Assembly (NCBI GenBank): GCA_949299535.1
Contig: CASGAQ010000004.1
Span: forward strand, 85,468-125,068
From: an uncultured Eubacteriales bacterium
Lineage (GTDB): Bacteria; Bacillota; Clostridia; Oscillospirales; CAG-272
Direction: 5' to 3'
DNA: 39,601 nt
The translations under genes and the position numbers were made by a program. Below, piece after piece: positions 1 to 8,333 of this stretch (its first letter is position 1; every line of letters starts with the position of its first letter). The notes under the pieces are model-generated. The model made no database searches and was not told where the DNA came from. It saw nothing but the letters and a program-made list of their open reading frames with translations.

Positions 1-1102
1 CAAGACTGAAGTTTTCTATAAGAGGTCTGGACGGTTCGTATGAGAAAGAAACATCGGAAAAATCGATGTTTCCTTTCGCTTCTCCGAGCGTCGGAAGAGC
101 GGAGTCGTCGCTTTCCTCTTTTTCTTCAAGAAAATCAAATACGCGGGAAGCGCACGCCATTGCGTTCTGAAGTTCTGCTATAACACCGGATATCTCATTG
201 AACGGCTTAGTATACTGATTGGCATATGCAAGAAGCGACGAAAGCATACCTGCCGTGAGAGCCGCGCCGCTTGTTACGGCGGCGATAATGCCTCCGCACA
301 AAGCGACTGCCGCATAAACAAGGCTGTTTACAAATCGCGTTGCCGGATTCACAAGAGATGAGGCGAAAATGGCGACTTGGGAGGAACTTCTGAGCTTTTC
401 GTTCATCGAATCGAATTTTTCCTGAAAATCCGATTCCGTTCCGAGAGCCTGAACAGTTTTTTGTTCGCCCACGGCTTCGTTTATAATGGCAGTGTGTTCG
501 CCGCGTATGCGGGTGCTTTCGCGGAACATGAAGTATGTCTTTTTAGCGATAACATTTGCGATTATAAGAGAAAGCGGCGTTATAATGACTACGGCGAGCG
601 TTATTATCGGATTTATACGGAGCATGAATATGAGCGTACCCACAATGGTAACAGCGCCGGAGAAGAACTGAAGCGCGCCTATAACGAGTCCGTCAGATAT
701 CTGGTCTGTATCCGCAGTCAGGCGGCTTATTATATCTCCGTGGGGGTGCGTATCTATATATGAGATAGGCAAGCGCTGTATTTTATGCATTGCTTCTTTG
801 CGTATTTTTTCTATTATACCGTAAGCCGCAGAGTTTATGCAAACGTTCATCAGCCATTGTCCTGCGGCGGCGCAAGCCGTGAATATTGCTATTTTTATAA
901 AATATGTAAACAGAGCGCTGAAATCGACTCCGCTTTCAACGATACAGTCTATCGCTTCACCGATAAGCACGGGAATATATAGCGTTGCCGAAGTGGAGAG
1001 TACGGCGAATATCGCGGCGAGAATTATCTGCGCGCGTCGGTGCTTTGCATATTTAAGAGTTTTGCCGAGTACGGCGACTGAACCCGTCTTTCGCTTTTTC
1101 AT
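1..1102 (-). CDS. ABC exporter half-transporter, C-terminal part cut off by the window edge
   Basis: The minus strand is open from the ATG at 1102-1100 to the window edge, about 367 residues. The product begins MKKRKTGSVAVLGKTLKYAK and carries the transmembrane domain of a type IV (MsbA/LmrA-like) ABC exporter, with hydrophobic helices and the coupling region around HPHGDIISRLTADTDQ. Only the first strands of the nucleotide-binding domain lie inside the window, so Walker A, the signature and Walker B cannot be judged. The start overlaps the stop of the upstream exporter gene by four bases (ATGA), which indicates translational coupling. By family logic it should be the subunit with the intact catalytic site, since its partner has a degenerate one. 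The substrate cannot be inferred. Confidence 0.9.
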   Translation of the reverse strand, partial: MKKRKTGSVAVLGKTLKYAKHRRAQIILAAIFAVLSTSATLYIPVLIGEAIDCIVESGVDFSALFTYFIKIAIFTACAAAGQWLMNVCINSAAYGIIEKIRKEAMHKIQRLPISYIDTHPHGDIISRLTADTDQISDGLVIGALQFFSGAVTIVGTLIFMLRINPIITLAVVIITPLSLIIANVIAKKTYFMFRESTRIRGEHTAIINEAVGEQKTVQALGTESDFQEKFDSMNEKLRSSSQVAIFASSLVNPATRFVNSLVYAAVALCGGIIAAVTSGAALTAGMLSSLLAYANQYTKPFNEISGVIAELQNAMACASRVFDFLEEKEESDDSALPTLGEAKGNIDFSDVSFSYEPSRPLIENFSL

Positions 1103-2817
1103 CTTGCCGCCTCCTTGTCTTTTCTGAACTGAGAATAATATATCTCCTTGTATACCTCGCACGTTTCAAGAAGTTCTTTGTGCGTACCTACACCGACAGG
1201 TCTGCCTTCGTCAAGGACGATTATCTTGTCTGCGTGCATGACTGACGCGGCGCGCTGAGAAACGATAAAGAGAGTCGGGCAAGGGGAGAGTTCTTTTATT
1301 GCCATGCGGAGGTTTGCGTCCGTGGCAAAGTCGAGCGCGCTTGTTGAGTCGTCGAGAATAAGTACGGACGGTTTTTTTACAAGGGCGCGCGCAATGCACA
1401 GCCTTTGCTTCTGACCTCCCGAAAAGTTCTTTCCCGCTGCCTCTATATCAGTGTCCATACCGCCTCGTTCCGAAATAAAATCATATGCTTGGGCCGTGCG
1501 AAGCGCTGTTTCGATGTCTTTGTCAGAAATGTTTTCTGCTCCCATACGCATATTTTCTGCAACGGTACCCTTGAAAAGAACGGACTTTTGCGGAACGACG
1601 CCTATCTTTCCGCGAAGCGTTTCCTTTGAAAATGACGATATATCCTTTCCGTCAATAAGTATTTCGCCTTCGCTTGCGTCATAGAAACGAGGTATCATGT
1701 TTACAAGTGTGGATTTACCTGAACCTGTACCGCCTATTATGCCTATCACTTCACCGTTTTTAGCATTGAAATTTATGCCGCTTACGGCGTTTCCGCATCC
1801 GTTTTTATATTTGCAGGAAACGTTTTTAAACTCGATCCGACCTTCTTTTATCTCCTCGTTTCCGTATACGACGGAGCTTTTTGTTTCGAATACGGCTTCG
1901 ATGCGTCCTGCTGAAGCAAGCGCTTTTGTTATCGTTACTATAAGATTTGCAAGCTTGATAAGTTCTGTGAGTATCTGCGCCATATAGTTATAGAGCGCGA
2001 TGACCGCACCTTGCGATATAAGTCCTGCCTCCACGCTGAGCGCGCCGCGATAGATAAGGAATATTATTCCTATATTTACAATAGCGTATGTAAGAGGATT
2101 CATTACGGCGGAAACTCTGCCCGCGGCGGTAAGAGCTTTCGTCATGGCTTTGTTATAGGCGTTATAGTTTTCCTCTTCCTCGTTTTCTCTTGACAAAGCG
2201 CGAATCACACGGACGCCGAAAAGATTTTCGCCTGCGAGAAGTACTGTTTTTTCAAGCTTTTGCTGAACTTTTTTCTGAAGCGGTACTGTCACGGCCATTA
2301 TTGAGAATACGACTATGAGCAACAGCAGTATCGTCGTTCCGAACACAAGCGTTGTGCTGCGGTCGATCCTTGCCGCCATTATCATCGCGCCGAACACGAT
2401 AAACGGCGAACGGGAGAACAGGCGCAAAAACATATTGACGCCGTTCTGAACTTGGTTGACATCGCTTGTCATTCTTGTCACAAGGGAAGAAGTGCCCATA
2501 GAATCCAGTTCTGAATATGAGAGTGACTGAATGTGTGCAAAGAGAGCGGAGCGCACTTTTGCTGAAAATCCGCAGGCGGCTTTGGCTGCGAAATACTGAG
2601 CCACCAGAGTAGACGAAAGTCCGACGACCGCAAGTATCACAAGAAGGCCGCACATTTTAAGAATATAAGGTTTATCCGAATTTGCTATGCCGACGTCTAT
2701 TATGCTTTTGACGACCAGCGGCACAAAAAGCTCAAAGATAGCTTCGAGCGCTTTGAAAAGCGGACCGAGGATACATTGGACCCTGTAACCTTTCATGTAT
2801 CTTAACAGCTTTTTCAA
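1099..2817 (-). CDS. ABC exporter subunit with degenerate ATPase site (heterodimer partner)
   Basis: This 572-residue protein has an N-terminal six-helix exporter domain (about 1-310) and a C-terminal ATPase domain. Walker A is GGTGSGKST, the Q-loop lies in GVVPQKSVLF, the signature is FSGGQKQRL and Walker B is LILDDSTSALD. Two catalytic positions are changed: the residue after the Walker B aspartate is Asp instead of Glu, and the H-loop reads IVSQRAAS, with Gln instead of His. That pair is the known hallmark of the degenerate-site subunit in heterodimeric exporters of the TM287/288 and LmrCD type. It is the first gene of a two-gene operon with the overlapping gene at 1-1102, behind a consensus promoter. 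Multidrug or lipid export is likely, but the substrate is unknown. Confidence 0.93.
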   Translation of the reverse strand: MKKLLRYMKGYRVQCILGPLFKALEAIFELFVPLVVKSIIDVGIANSDKPYILKMCGLLVILAVVGLSSTLVAQYFAAKAACGFSAKVRSALFAHIQSLSYSELDSMGTSSLVTRMTSDVNQVQNGVNMFLRLFSRSPFIVFGAMIMAARIDRSTTLVFGTTILLLLIVVFSIMAVTVPLQKKVQQKLEKTVLLAGENLFGVRVIRALSRENEEEENYNAYNKAMTKALTAAGRVSAVMNPLTYAIVNIGIIFLIYRGALSVEAGLISQGAVIALYNYMAQILTELIKLANLIVTITKALASAGRIEAVFETKSSVVYGNEEIKEGRIEFKNVSCKYKNGCGNAVSGINFNAKNGEVIGIIGGTGSGKSTLVNMIPRFYDASEGEILIDGKDISSFSKETLRGKIGVVPQKSVLFKGTVAENMRMGAENISDKDIETALRTAQAYDFISERGGMDTDIEAAGKNFSGGQKQRLCIARALVKKPSVLILDDSTSALDFATDANLRMAIKELSPCPTLFIVSQRAASVMHADKIIVLDEGRPVGVGTHKELLETCEVYKEIYYSQFRKDKEAAR

Positions 2818-2892
2818 AATTGACCTCCGAAAAACTATGGATTGATAAGGTTAATTATACGAATTATATAAAATGGAAATTATATAATGGAG

Positions 2893-2921
2893 ATTATATA
2901 ATAATATGATGGTTTTGTCAA
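2893..2921 (-). promoter_or_regulatory. Consensus sigma-A promoter of the ABC exporter operon
   Basis: Read on the minus strand, TTGACA (2921-2916) is followed after 17 bases by TATAAT (2898-2893), both perfect. The sequence ATTATATAA occurs three times at about 2863, 2879 and 2893, a direct-repeat array running from the -10 box into the leader. The repeats could be a repressor operator, but no MarR or PadR gene lies beside the operon in this window. Confidence 0.8.
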
Positions 2922-2998
2922 TATGAAGCTTGAATTTTGCCTTTTCAGCTCACACCGGAAAAATGCCGCCGATTTTTTGTATGCTTTTTTTATTTTTC

Positions 2999-3026
2999 TT
3001 GACAAAAAATAATTTATGATTATTAT
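2999..3026 (+). promoter_or_regulatory. Sigma-A promoter of the interrupted gene at 3082
   Basis: TTGACA (2999-3004), a 16-base spacer and TATTAT (3021-3026). The arms AATAAT/ATTATT form a short inverted repeat across the spacer and -10 box. An AAGGAG Shine-Dalgarno site stands before the ATG at 3082. The promoter and start region are intact, although the gene is not. Confidence 0.65.
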
Positions 3027-3081
3027 GTAAATAACGCTGATAAAAGCGTATACTTATTATTCTTTAAGGAGTATCATTTAA

Positions 3082-4581
3082 ATGAACATCGTCAACATCA
3101 TGAATTTTGTGCGCGGACTTGATCCTCGTCACCACAGAGATCTCATAAAACCGTTGAAGAACCAGATAGAGCTGAACAAAAAATACGGTTTTGAGAACAC
3201 TTTTCTGCTTACTTACGATGCTTTTATAAATCCCGAATTTTCAGATATTCTTATAGAAGCGCGTGATGACGCCGTGGAAATAGGCATATGGGTGGAAACA
3301 TGCAGACAGCTTACCGAAAGCGTCGGCATTGCTTGGAGAGGACGCCCCGGTTTTGATTGCGAGATGTATGTTGATCCCGGTTATCTTCCCGCATATACAG
3401 ACCATGAAAAAGAACTTATGATAGATGAGATAATGGAAAAATTCCGCGAGGTTTTCGGAGAATATCCCAAAACCGCCGGTTCTTGGATAATCGACGCGCA
3501 CTCCATGCGTTATATGAGCGAAAAATATAATATCCGCGCTTTCGGAATATGCAGAGAACAGCTTTCGGTAGACGCATATACGCTTTGGGGCGGTCCTTAC
3601 AATCAGCCTTACTATCCGTCTGTTAAAAATATGCTTTCTCCGGCGCAGACGGCGGAAAATCAGATAAACACACCTGTTTTCCGTTTGCTGGGTATAGAGC
3701 CGATACGCGGCTAAAATCAGTACAGATATGCGAATGCACCCGAATGCAGAGTAGGCGCTACGATGGAGCCGGTATATCATTACGGACGTTCGGAACATTA
3801 TATGCGTTGGTTCTTTGAAACATTTTTTGAAAATGAGAATCTCGGTGTGGGTTATACGCAGGTCGGTCAGGAAAATACTTTCGGCTGGGAAGCTATGGAA
3901 GAAGGTATAAAACTTCAATACGCGCTTGTTGACGAATATGCCAAAGCCGGCAAGATCAAGGTCATGAAGATGTGCGACGCCGGTGAACTTTTCAGCAAAA
4001 CATTTAAATCTACTCCGCCTGTTTGCATATCGGCTGAGCGCGATCCCGTTAAAACTCTGAATTATCGTTCAATATGGTATTCATGCAAGAATTACCGCAT
4101 GAATATTTTCTTGGATAAGGGAATGCTTTATTTCCGCGACATAATGAAGTTCGATGAAAATTATGAAGAAAACTATGCACACGAGCCTTGCCGTCAGCCG
4201 TCTGCCGAATATGACACGCTGCCTGTCGTTGACGAACGCTGCTGGAGCGGAACGAATCTTCACGAAGCGGGTCTTGATTTTGACGGCAAATATGTTCTTT
4301 CCGAAGTTGATCGTGATGATGATAAGCTCGTTATCAGCGCCAAATGCGAGGAAAACGGTTCCGATGTGAAGATTTTGCTTGATGAAAACTCGATAACGGT
4401 TTGCGGCGGCGGAACTCTTCGCTGGCATTTCGGAAATTTCAAGGATTACAGAGAAGAAAACAACACTATCTATTTCAAGCACAACGGATTTGATTATAAG
4501 GTTTGCGTAGAGGGCGAACTCACTCCCGAAGCCGATGGTTTTAACCTTGAAGGCGAAGTACGCAAGTTTATATTTGCTTGA
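3082..4581 (+). pseudogene. Conserved protein of unknown function interrupted by one in-frame TAA
   Basis: The reading frame runs from ATG 3082 to the stop at 4581 (about 499 codons) and is broken once, by TAA at 3712-3714. The next in-frame ATG (3763) has no ribosome-binding site, so an independent downstream protein is unlikely. Both halves look like one intact protein with normal codon use and no frame change: the upstream half contains SWIIDAHSMRYMSEKY and YTLWGGPYNQPYYPS, and the downstream half contains GYTQVGQENTFGWE. The fold resembles polysaccharide-deacetylase or glycoside-hydrolase-like proteins of gut anaerobes, but I cannot name the family with confidence. A single base change from TAC or TAT (Tyr) would create the stop. 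It may be a recent nonsense mutation or an assembly error. Confidence 0.8.
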
Positions 4582-4608
4582 TCCCATTGAATTTAGTCAT
4601 ATTGACCA

Positions 4609-4641
4609 CGGCATTTGCAAAAAATCAAGTGCCGCTTTTTT
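4609..4641 (+). terminator. Rho-independent terminator after the interrupted gene
   Basis: A nine-pair stem with one G-U pair (CGGCATTTG / CAAGTGCCG, 4609-4617 and 4626-4634) and an eight-base loop is followed by C and six T. It separates the interrupted gene from the metal-transport operon. Confidence 0.8.
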
Positions 4642-4678
4642 ATGAAAAACTCCCCCTCTTGAAAAATATCGTTTTTTC

Positions 4679-4707
4679 TTGACATCATCACCTGATTCAT
4701 GTATAAT
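4679..4707 (+). promoter_or_regulatory. Consensus promoter of the Fur-family/metal ABC operon
   Basis: TTGACA (4679-4684), a 17-base spacer and TATAAT (4702-4707) match consensus exactly. Transcription should begin near 4714, so an ATG at 4699 inside the promoter cannot be the start of the regulator gene. Confidence 0.85.
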
Positions 4708-4708
4708 A

Positions 4709-4723
4709 TGAGAATAATTCTCA
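4709..4723. promoter_or_regulatory. Perfect 7-1-7 Fur-family operator
   Basis: TGAGAATAATTCTCA is a perfect inverted repeat with seven-base arms and a one-base centre. This is the architecture of Fur, Zur and PerR boxes. It begins two bases after the -10 box and covers the predicted transcription start, so a bound repressor would block initiation. The natural ligand is the Fur-family protein encoded next, implying autoregulation and metal control of the operon. Confidence 0.85.
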
Positions 4724-4752
4724 AATTCCGACTTGCTTTGGTAAAAATATTT

Positions 4753-5172
4753 ATGAATGGTGAAAAGAATATATATAAAACTTCCCAAAGGGAAATATTG
4801 ATCGGTTTTCTCCGCTCTCGTGCCGATACGGAATTTTCCGCAGAAGAGATAACGCAGGCTCTTTGCGGCAAAGAAATAGGAAAGAGCACTATTTACAGAT
4901 TGCTTTCCGGACTTTGCAGGACAGGTGAGATAGTTCGCACGTCAGGCAACGGCAAAAAAGTGTTTTACCGTTATATCGACAGAACTCGCAAGTGTGACGC
5001 CCATTTTCATCTTAAATGCAGCAGGTGCGGCAGAATAATCCATCTTGAATGTGAGCTTATGGAGGAACTCGCCGCACACATTGCGGGCGAACATGGTTTC
5101 AGACCTGATCCTGGAACTACCATTATCAGCGGCATATGCTGTGAATGTGAGAAAAAGGAGAATGAAAAATGA
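4753..5172 (+). CDS. Fur-family metal-dependent repressor (Zur/Fur type)
   Basis: This is a 139-residue Fur-superfamily regulator. The N-terminal winged helix includes TSQREILIGFL and the recognition-helix region KEIGKSTIYRLLSGL. The C-terminal part has the histidine-rich metal site in CDAHFHLKC and two CxxC pairs (CSRC and CCEC) that would hold a structural zinc. The ATG at 4753 is preferred because an upstream in-frame ATG at 4699 lies inside the promoter; the Shine-Dalgarno match is weak. The gene overlaps the ABC ATPase gene by ATGA and is followed by a permease, so it most likely senses the transported metal. Zinc (Zur) is the first guess; manganese or iron cannot be excluded from sequence. 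Confidence 0.9.
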   Translation: MNGEKNIYKTSQREILIGFLRSRADTEFSAEEITQALCGKEIGKSTIYRLLSGLCRTGEIVRTSGNGKKVFYRYIDRTRKCDAHFHLKCSRCGRIIHLECELMEELAAHIAGEHGFRPDPGTTIISGICCECEKKENEK

Positions 5173-5879
5173 TTTTAAGTTGTGAAAATGTATCTCTCTC
5201 TTACGACGGGGCGACTGTTGCCGAAAACATAAACTTTAGAGTAGAGGATGGAGATTATCTCTGCATTTTGGGTGAGAACGGTTCGGGAAAGACTACTCTT
5301 ATAAAAGCCTTGCTCGGTCTAAAAAAAGTCGCGGGCGGAAGTATAGTTTTCGGAGATGGAGTGAGCCCTCAGAAAATAGGGTATCTCCCTCAGAAGCAGA
5401 GCTTCAATACGGATTTTCCCGCGTGCGTTACCGAGATAGTTCGCACCGGATTCCTCGGTTCAAGAGGTTTTCGCCCGTATTATTCGTCACGGGAGCGTGA
5501 GCGTGCAAAAGAGATAATGGAATCCCTCGGCATATCTGCTTTCGCTAAGCGTTCCTTTGACGAGCTTTCGGGCGGACAGCAGAAGAGAGTGCTTTTGGCG
5601 CGCGCACTTTGCTCGGCAGAAAAGCTTCTCATTTTGGATGAGCCTACTGCGGCGCTAGACCCGATAGTGACCGAGGAATTATATGAAATCACAAAAAAAC
5701 TGAACGAAGAAAAGAAAATATCTGTTATTATGGTTTCGCATGACGTAGCGGCGGCTACGAAATTTGCAAACCGCATACTTCATATCAAACATGAGCAGCT
5801 TTTTTTCGGTTCTGCGGAGGAATATCTGAAAACCGAGCTTGCTAAGACATACATGGGAGGACATGGGCGTGTTGGCTGA
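5169..5879 (+). CDS. Zinc/manganese-type ABC transporter ATPase
   Basis: This 236-residue ATPase belongs to the ZnuC/MntB/TroB group. Walker A is GENGSGKTT, the Q-loop lies in IGYLPQKQSF, the signature is LSGGQQKRV and Walker B is LLILDEPTAALDP, with the H-loop in VIMVSHDV. It energises uptake of a divalent metal through the permease encoded next. It starts within the stop of the Fur-family gene and ends inside the permease start region, so the three genes are tightly coupled. No solute-binding protein gene (ZnuA/TroA type) accompanies them in the window, unlike many such operons. Confidence 0.92.
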   Translation: MILSCENVSLSYDGATVAENINFRVEDGDYLCILGENGSGKTTLIKALLGLKKVAGGSIVFGDGVSPQKIGYLPQKQSFNTDFPACVTEIVRTGFLGSRGFRPYYSSRERERAKEIMESLGISAFAKRSFDELSGGQQKRVLLARALCSAEKLLILDEPTAALDPIVTEELYEITKKLNEEKKISVIMVSHDVAAATKFANRILHIKHEQLFFGSAEEYLKTELAKTYMGGHGRVG

Positions 5880-6702
5880 TTTTTTTGAATACTTGAAAAT
5901 GGATTTTGCTATGCGTGCGCTTGTCGTCGGATTTTTGCTTTCGATCTGCGCCGCTCTTCTGGGAGTTTGCCTTGTTCCGAAGCGTTATTCCATGATAGGC
6001 GATGGACTTTCACATGTTGGCTTCGGCGCGCTTGCCGTCGCGTCCGCGTTGAATGCCGCGCCTCTTGCGGTAGCTTTGCCTGTTGTCATAGTGGCTTCGT
6101 TTTGCCTGCTGCGACTTCGTGAGAGCGGAAAAATAAAGGGGGACAGCGCTATCGCAATGGTTTCTGCCGGCGCGCTTGCCATAGGCATTATGATAGTATC
6201 CCTATCCGGCAGCAACACTGACTTGAACGGATATATGTTCGGCAGTCTGCTTTCGGTCTCAAAGTCCGACTTTTGGACTGCACTCATAATATTTCCTGCC
6301 GTGATATTGATTTTTGCCGTTTTTTACACGCAGATTTTTGCGGTTTCGCATGACGAAAATTTTGCTCGCGCAACAGGAGTGAAGGCGGGATTTTACAATA
6401 CGCTGCTCTCGGTCCTTGTTGCCGTTACAATAGTTATGGGGATGCGTCTTATGGGTACGCTCCTTATATCGGCTCTTGTTATTTTCCCCGCGGTTTCGGC
6501 TATGCGAGTATGCAGAAGTTATTTTGCCACTGTATTGACGGCGGTTGTCGTTTCCGTAGTGAGTTTCCTTGCGGGAATGATAATTTCTTTCTCTTTTTCC
6601 TCACCGATAGGAGCGTCTATCGTCGTTTGCAATATAGGCTCTTTGTTTATTATGTCTGCGGTCGGTGCCGTTAAGAAAAAGTCATTAAGAAAAAGAGCGT
6701 GA
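5869..6702 (+). CDS. Zinc/manganese-type ABC transporter permease
   Basis: An ABC-3 family (ZnuB/MntC) permease of about 277 residues with eight or so hydrophobic segments. It contains the family's early GDGLSHVGFGALAVA region and a later SALVIFPAVSAMRV segment. GTG at 5869 is preferred because GGGAGG (5855-5860) stands eight bases upstream. An ATG at 5863 is only two bases from that site, and a TTG at 5839 has no site. The gene overlaps the end of the ATPase gene and is followed by a strong terminator, closing the regulator-ATPase-permease operon. Confidence 0.9.
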   Translation: MLADFFEYLKMDFAMRALVVGFLLSICAALLGVCLVPKRYSMIGDGLSHVGFGALAVASALNAAPLAVALPVVIVASFCLLRLRESGKIKGDSAIAMVSAGALAIGIMIVSLSGSNTDLNGYMFGSLLSVSKSDFWTALIIFPAVILIFAVFYTQIFAVSHDENFARATGVKAGFYNTLLSVLVAVTIVMGMRLMGTLLISALVIFPAVSAMRVCRSYFATVLTAVVVSVVSFLAGMIISFSFSSPIGASIVVCNIGSLFIMSAVGAVKKKSLRKRA

Positions 6703-6710
6703 CATAAATA

Positions 6711-6738
6711 AAAAATCCTGCTGTCAAGCAGGATTTTT
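6711..6738. terminator. Bidirectional rho-independent terminator
   Basis: AAAAATCCTGCT (6711-6722) pairs with AGCAGGATTTTT (6727-6738) around a GTCA loop. A-run and T-run flank the stem on both sides, so it can stop the metal operon from the left and the minus-strand gene ending at 6758 from the right. Confidence 0.92.
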
Positions 6739-6757
6739 TGACTTTTAAGTTATATTT

Positions 6758-7675
6758 TCAGAAGAGTTTGCTTGCCGTTTTTGAAAGCGCGTCGTCTGTT
6801 TTTTCGGAAATTTCGATTCCGTCGAAAAGCTGCCATTCCTCTGTATGAGTTATAGATTCGCCGCGCGCAAGTGTTTTCACGGGCGAAAGTGATTCGACTT
6901 CTTCAAAAAGAGTGTTTGTGAAGATTTCCGTGGAGCAACCGTTGTCGGGATATTCAGCACCTTTGATATATTCTGAATATTTTACGAGTGCCTGACCTTT
7001 ATTGATGTATGCAGTTTTGCCTAATGTGTTGTTGAATCCTATCTTGAGGTTGCAGTCCGCATCTTTGCTCTGAGATATCGTGATGTATTTGTCCGTAATG
7101 CTCATACGACGGTCCGTCATGCTGGTATAAGGCCAAATGATAAGCGAACGGTTTGCCAGAAGTCCTGTATCTTCGCAAGGCTGAGCCGCAAGAGCGGTGC
7201 CTCCGGGAGCCATTACGGACAAGCACCAAACGGAGCCTGTAACGGGTTCTTTTTTTGTGTTCGTGATCTTATGCGTGAGTTTGAGTTTAGGCTCGTTTTC
7301 GGCGATCTCTACTCTCATGGATATCTGTATTCCCGTGACTGCCTGTGCAGAGGGTGTAAATTCCGCGCCGTTTGCAAATGTGCTGTAAACAACCTTATCG
7401 TTGTCGGGATAATATGTAACAGGGAAGCTTTCGGGACTCATCCATACGCGATGACCGCCGTAGATATACCATTTCTTATCCATACCGAATACCGAGGAAA
7501 CATCTTCGGAGAAGCATCTTTCGATGTCCTCAAACATCATGTTGTCCTTGCCTGTAAGGTTGCATTTGATGATTCGCGGGCCGATGTCGACTGTTACGAA
7601 TATTTCCATAAAATCATTGGAGATGGCAAGGCATTTTCCGTAATTCTTGTAAGCTATTTCTTTGATTGAGATCAT
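6758..7675 (-). CDS. Putative mutarotase-like (DUF4380-like) protein
   Basis: This 305-residue protein has no signal peptide or membrane segment. It is rich in beta strands, with features of the galactose-mutarotase fold: an N-terminal GPRIIKCNLTGKDNMMFED strand pair, a GGHRVWMSPES segment, and a C-terminal HTEEWQLFDG strand. This resembles the DUF4380 family of presumed sugar-binding or epimerase-like proteins, a match made from memory. The substrate is unknown. A GGGAG site lies before the ATG, and the gene is 66 bases downstream of nrdR on the same strand, so it may share that transcript. Confidence 0.7.
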   Translation of the reverse strand: MISIKEIAYKNYGKCLAISNDFMEIFVTVDIGPRIIKCNLTGKDNMMFEDIERCFSEDVSSVFGMDKKWYIYGGHRVWMSPESFPVTYYPDNDKVVYSTFANGAEFTPSAQAVTGIQISMRVEIAENEPKLKLTHKITNTKKEPVTGSVWCLSVMAPGGTALAAQPCEDTGLLANRSLIIWPYTSMTDRRMSITDKYITISQSKDADCNLKIGFNNTLGKTAYINKGQALVKYSEYIKGAEYPDNGCSTEIFTNTLFEEVESLSPVKTLARGESITHTEEWQLFDGIEISEKTDDALSKTASKLF

Positions 7676-7741
7676 TTCAAAATCTCCCTTCTGTTATAAA
7701 AAATTGTTTTTGCGCGCTCTGAGAACATACTGTCGAAATTT

Positions 7742-8209
7742 TTATTGCTTTTCTGATTTTTGCGATTTGAGATTTTCGAGTTCGCGCATAAACGTATCAA
7801 GGTCTTTAAACTCGCGGTATACTGAGGCGAAACGCACATATGCCACTTCGTCGAGCTTTTTCAGCTTTTCCATGACCAGAACGCCTATTTTGCTTGAAGG
7901 TACTTCATGAGTCAGCGAATTTTGAAGTTCGAGTTCTATTTCGTTTGCCACGTTTTCCATCTGCTCAAGGGTTACGGGACGTTTGTGGCACGCTTCGATA
8001 ATTCCGTTTAGAAGTTTGGTTTTATCGAAAGTCTGTCTTGTCTTATCTTTTTTGATGACGAGCAACGGCATGGTTTCCACTGTTTCATATGTTGTGAAAC
8101 GATTCTGGCACGAAAGACACTCTCGCCTGCGGCGTATACTTGCGTTTTCCTCAGTAGGGCGGGAGTCTATTACTTTGCTTTCAGTGTAACCGCATTTTGG
8201 ACATTTCAT
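7742..8209 (-). CDS. nrdR: Transcriptional repressor NrdR
   Basis: This 155-residue protein has the full NrdR layout. An N-terminal zinc ribbon (CPKC ... CLSC, residues 3-34) includes the family signature RRRRECLSC. The ATP-cone follows, with [16 protein letters not shown] and a C-terminal [15 protein letters not shown] segment. NrdR senses nucleotide pools and represses ribonucleotide reductase genes by binding NrdR boxes; no reductase gene lies in this window. It has its own promoter at 8266-8294. Length and all four zinc cysteines are typical. Confidence 0.96.
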   Translation of the reverse strand: MKCPKCGYTESKVIDSRPTEENASIRRRRECLSCQNRFTTYETVETMPLLVIKKDKTRQTFDKTKLLNGIIEACHKRPVTLEQMENVANEIELELQNSLTHEVPSSKIGVLVMEKLKKLDEVAYVRFASVYREFKDLDTFMRELENLKSQKSEKQ

Positions 8210-8265
8210 TGTTTGTACCTCCGTGAGTTTGAGTTTTTTCTTACTTGAAATGTTCTACATTTTTT

Positions 8266-8294
8266 ATTATAACATATAGCTTTGGAAAAATCAA
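8266..8294 (-). promoter_or_regulatory. Promoter of nrdR
   Basis: On the minus strand TTGATT (8294-8289) is followed after 17 bases by TATAAT (8271-8266). It lies about 57 bases upstream of the nrdR start. Confidence 0.7.
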
Positions 8295-8333
8295 ATCATA
8301 AATATATTATTTGCTGATTTTTTTCTAAAAAAT

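Noticed and set aside
3712..3714. Programmed recoding of the stop codon
   Set aside because: The codon is TAA, not TGA or TAG, and no stem-loop typical of a selenocysteine insertion signal was noticed directly after it.
3763..4581. Separate 272-residue gene starting at ATG 3763
   Set aside because: It is in the same frame as the upstream gene, has no ribosome site, and continues a single conserved-looking protein; treated as the second half of an interrupted gene.
4699..4752. Longer N-terminus of the Fur-family protein
   Set aside because: The ATG at 4699 lies within a perfect promoter and ahead of the predicted transcription start.
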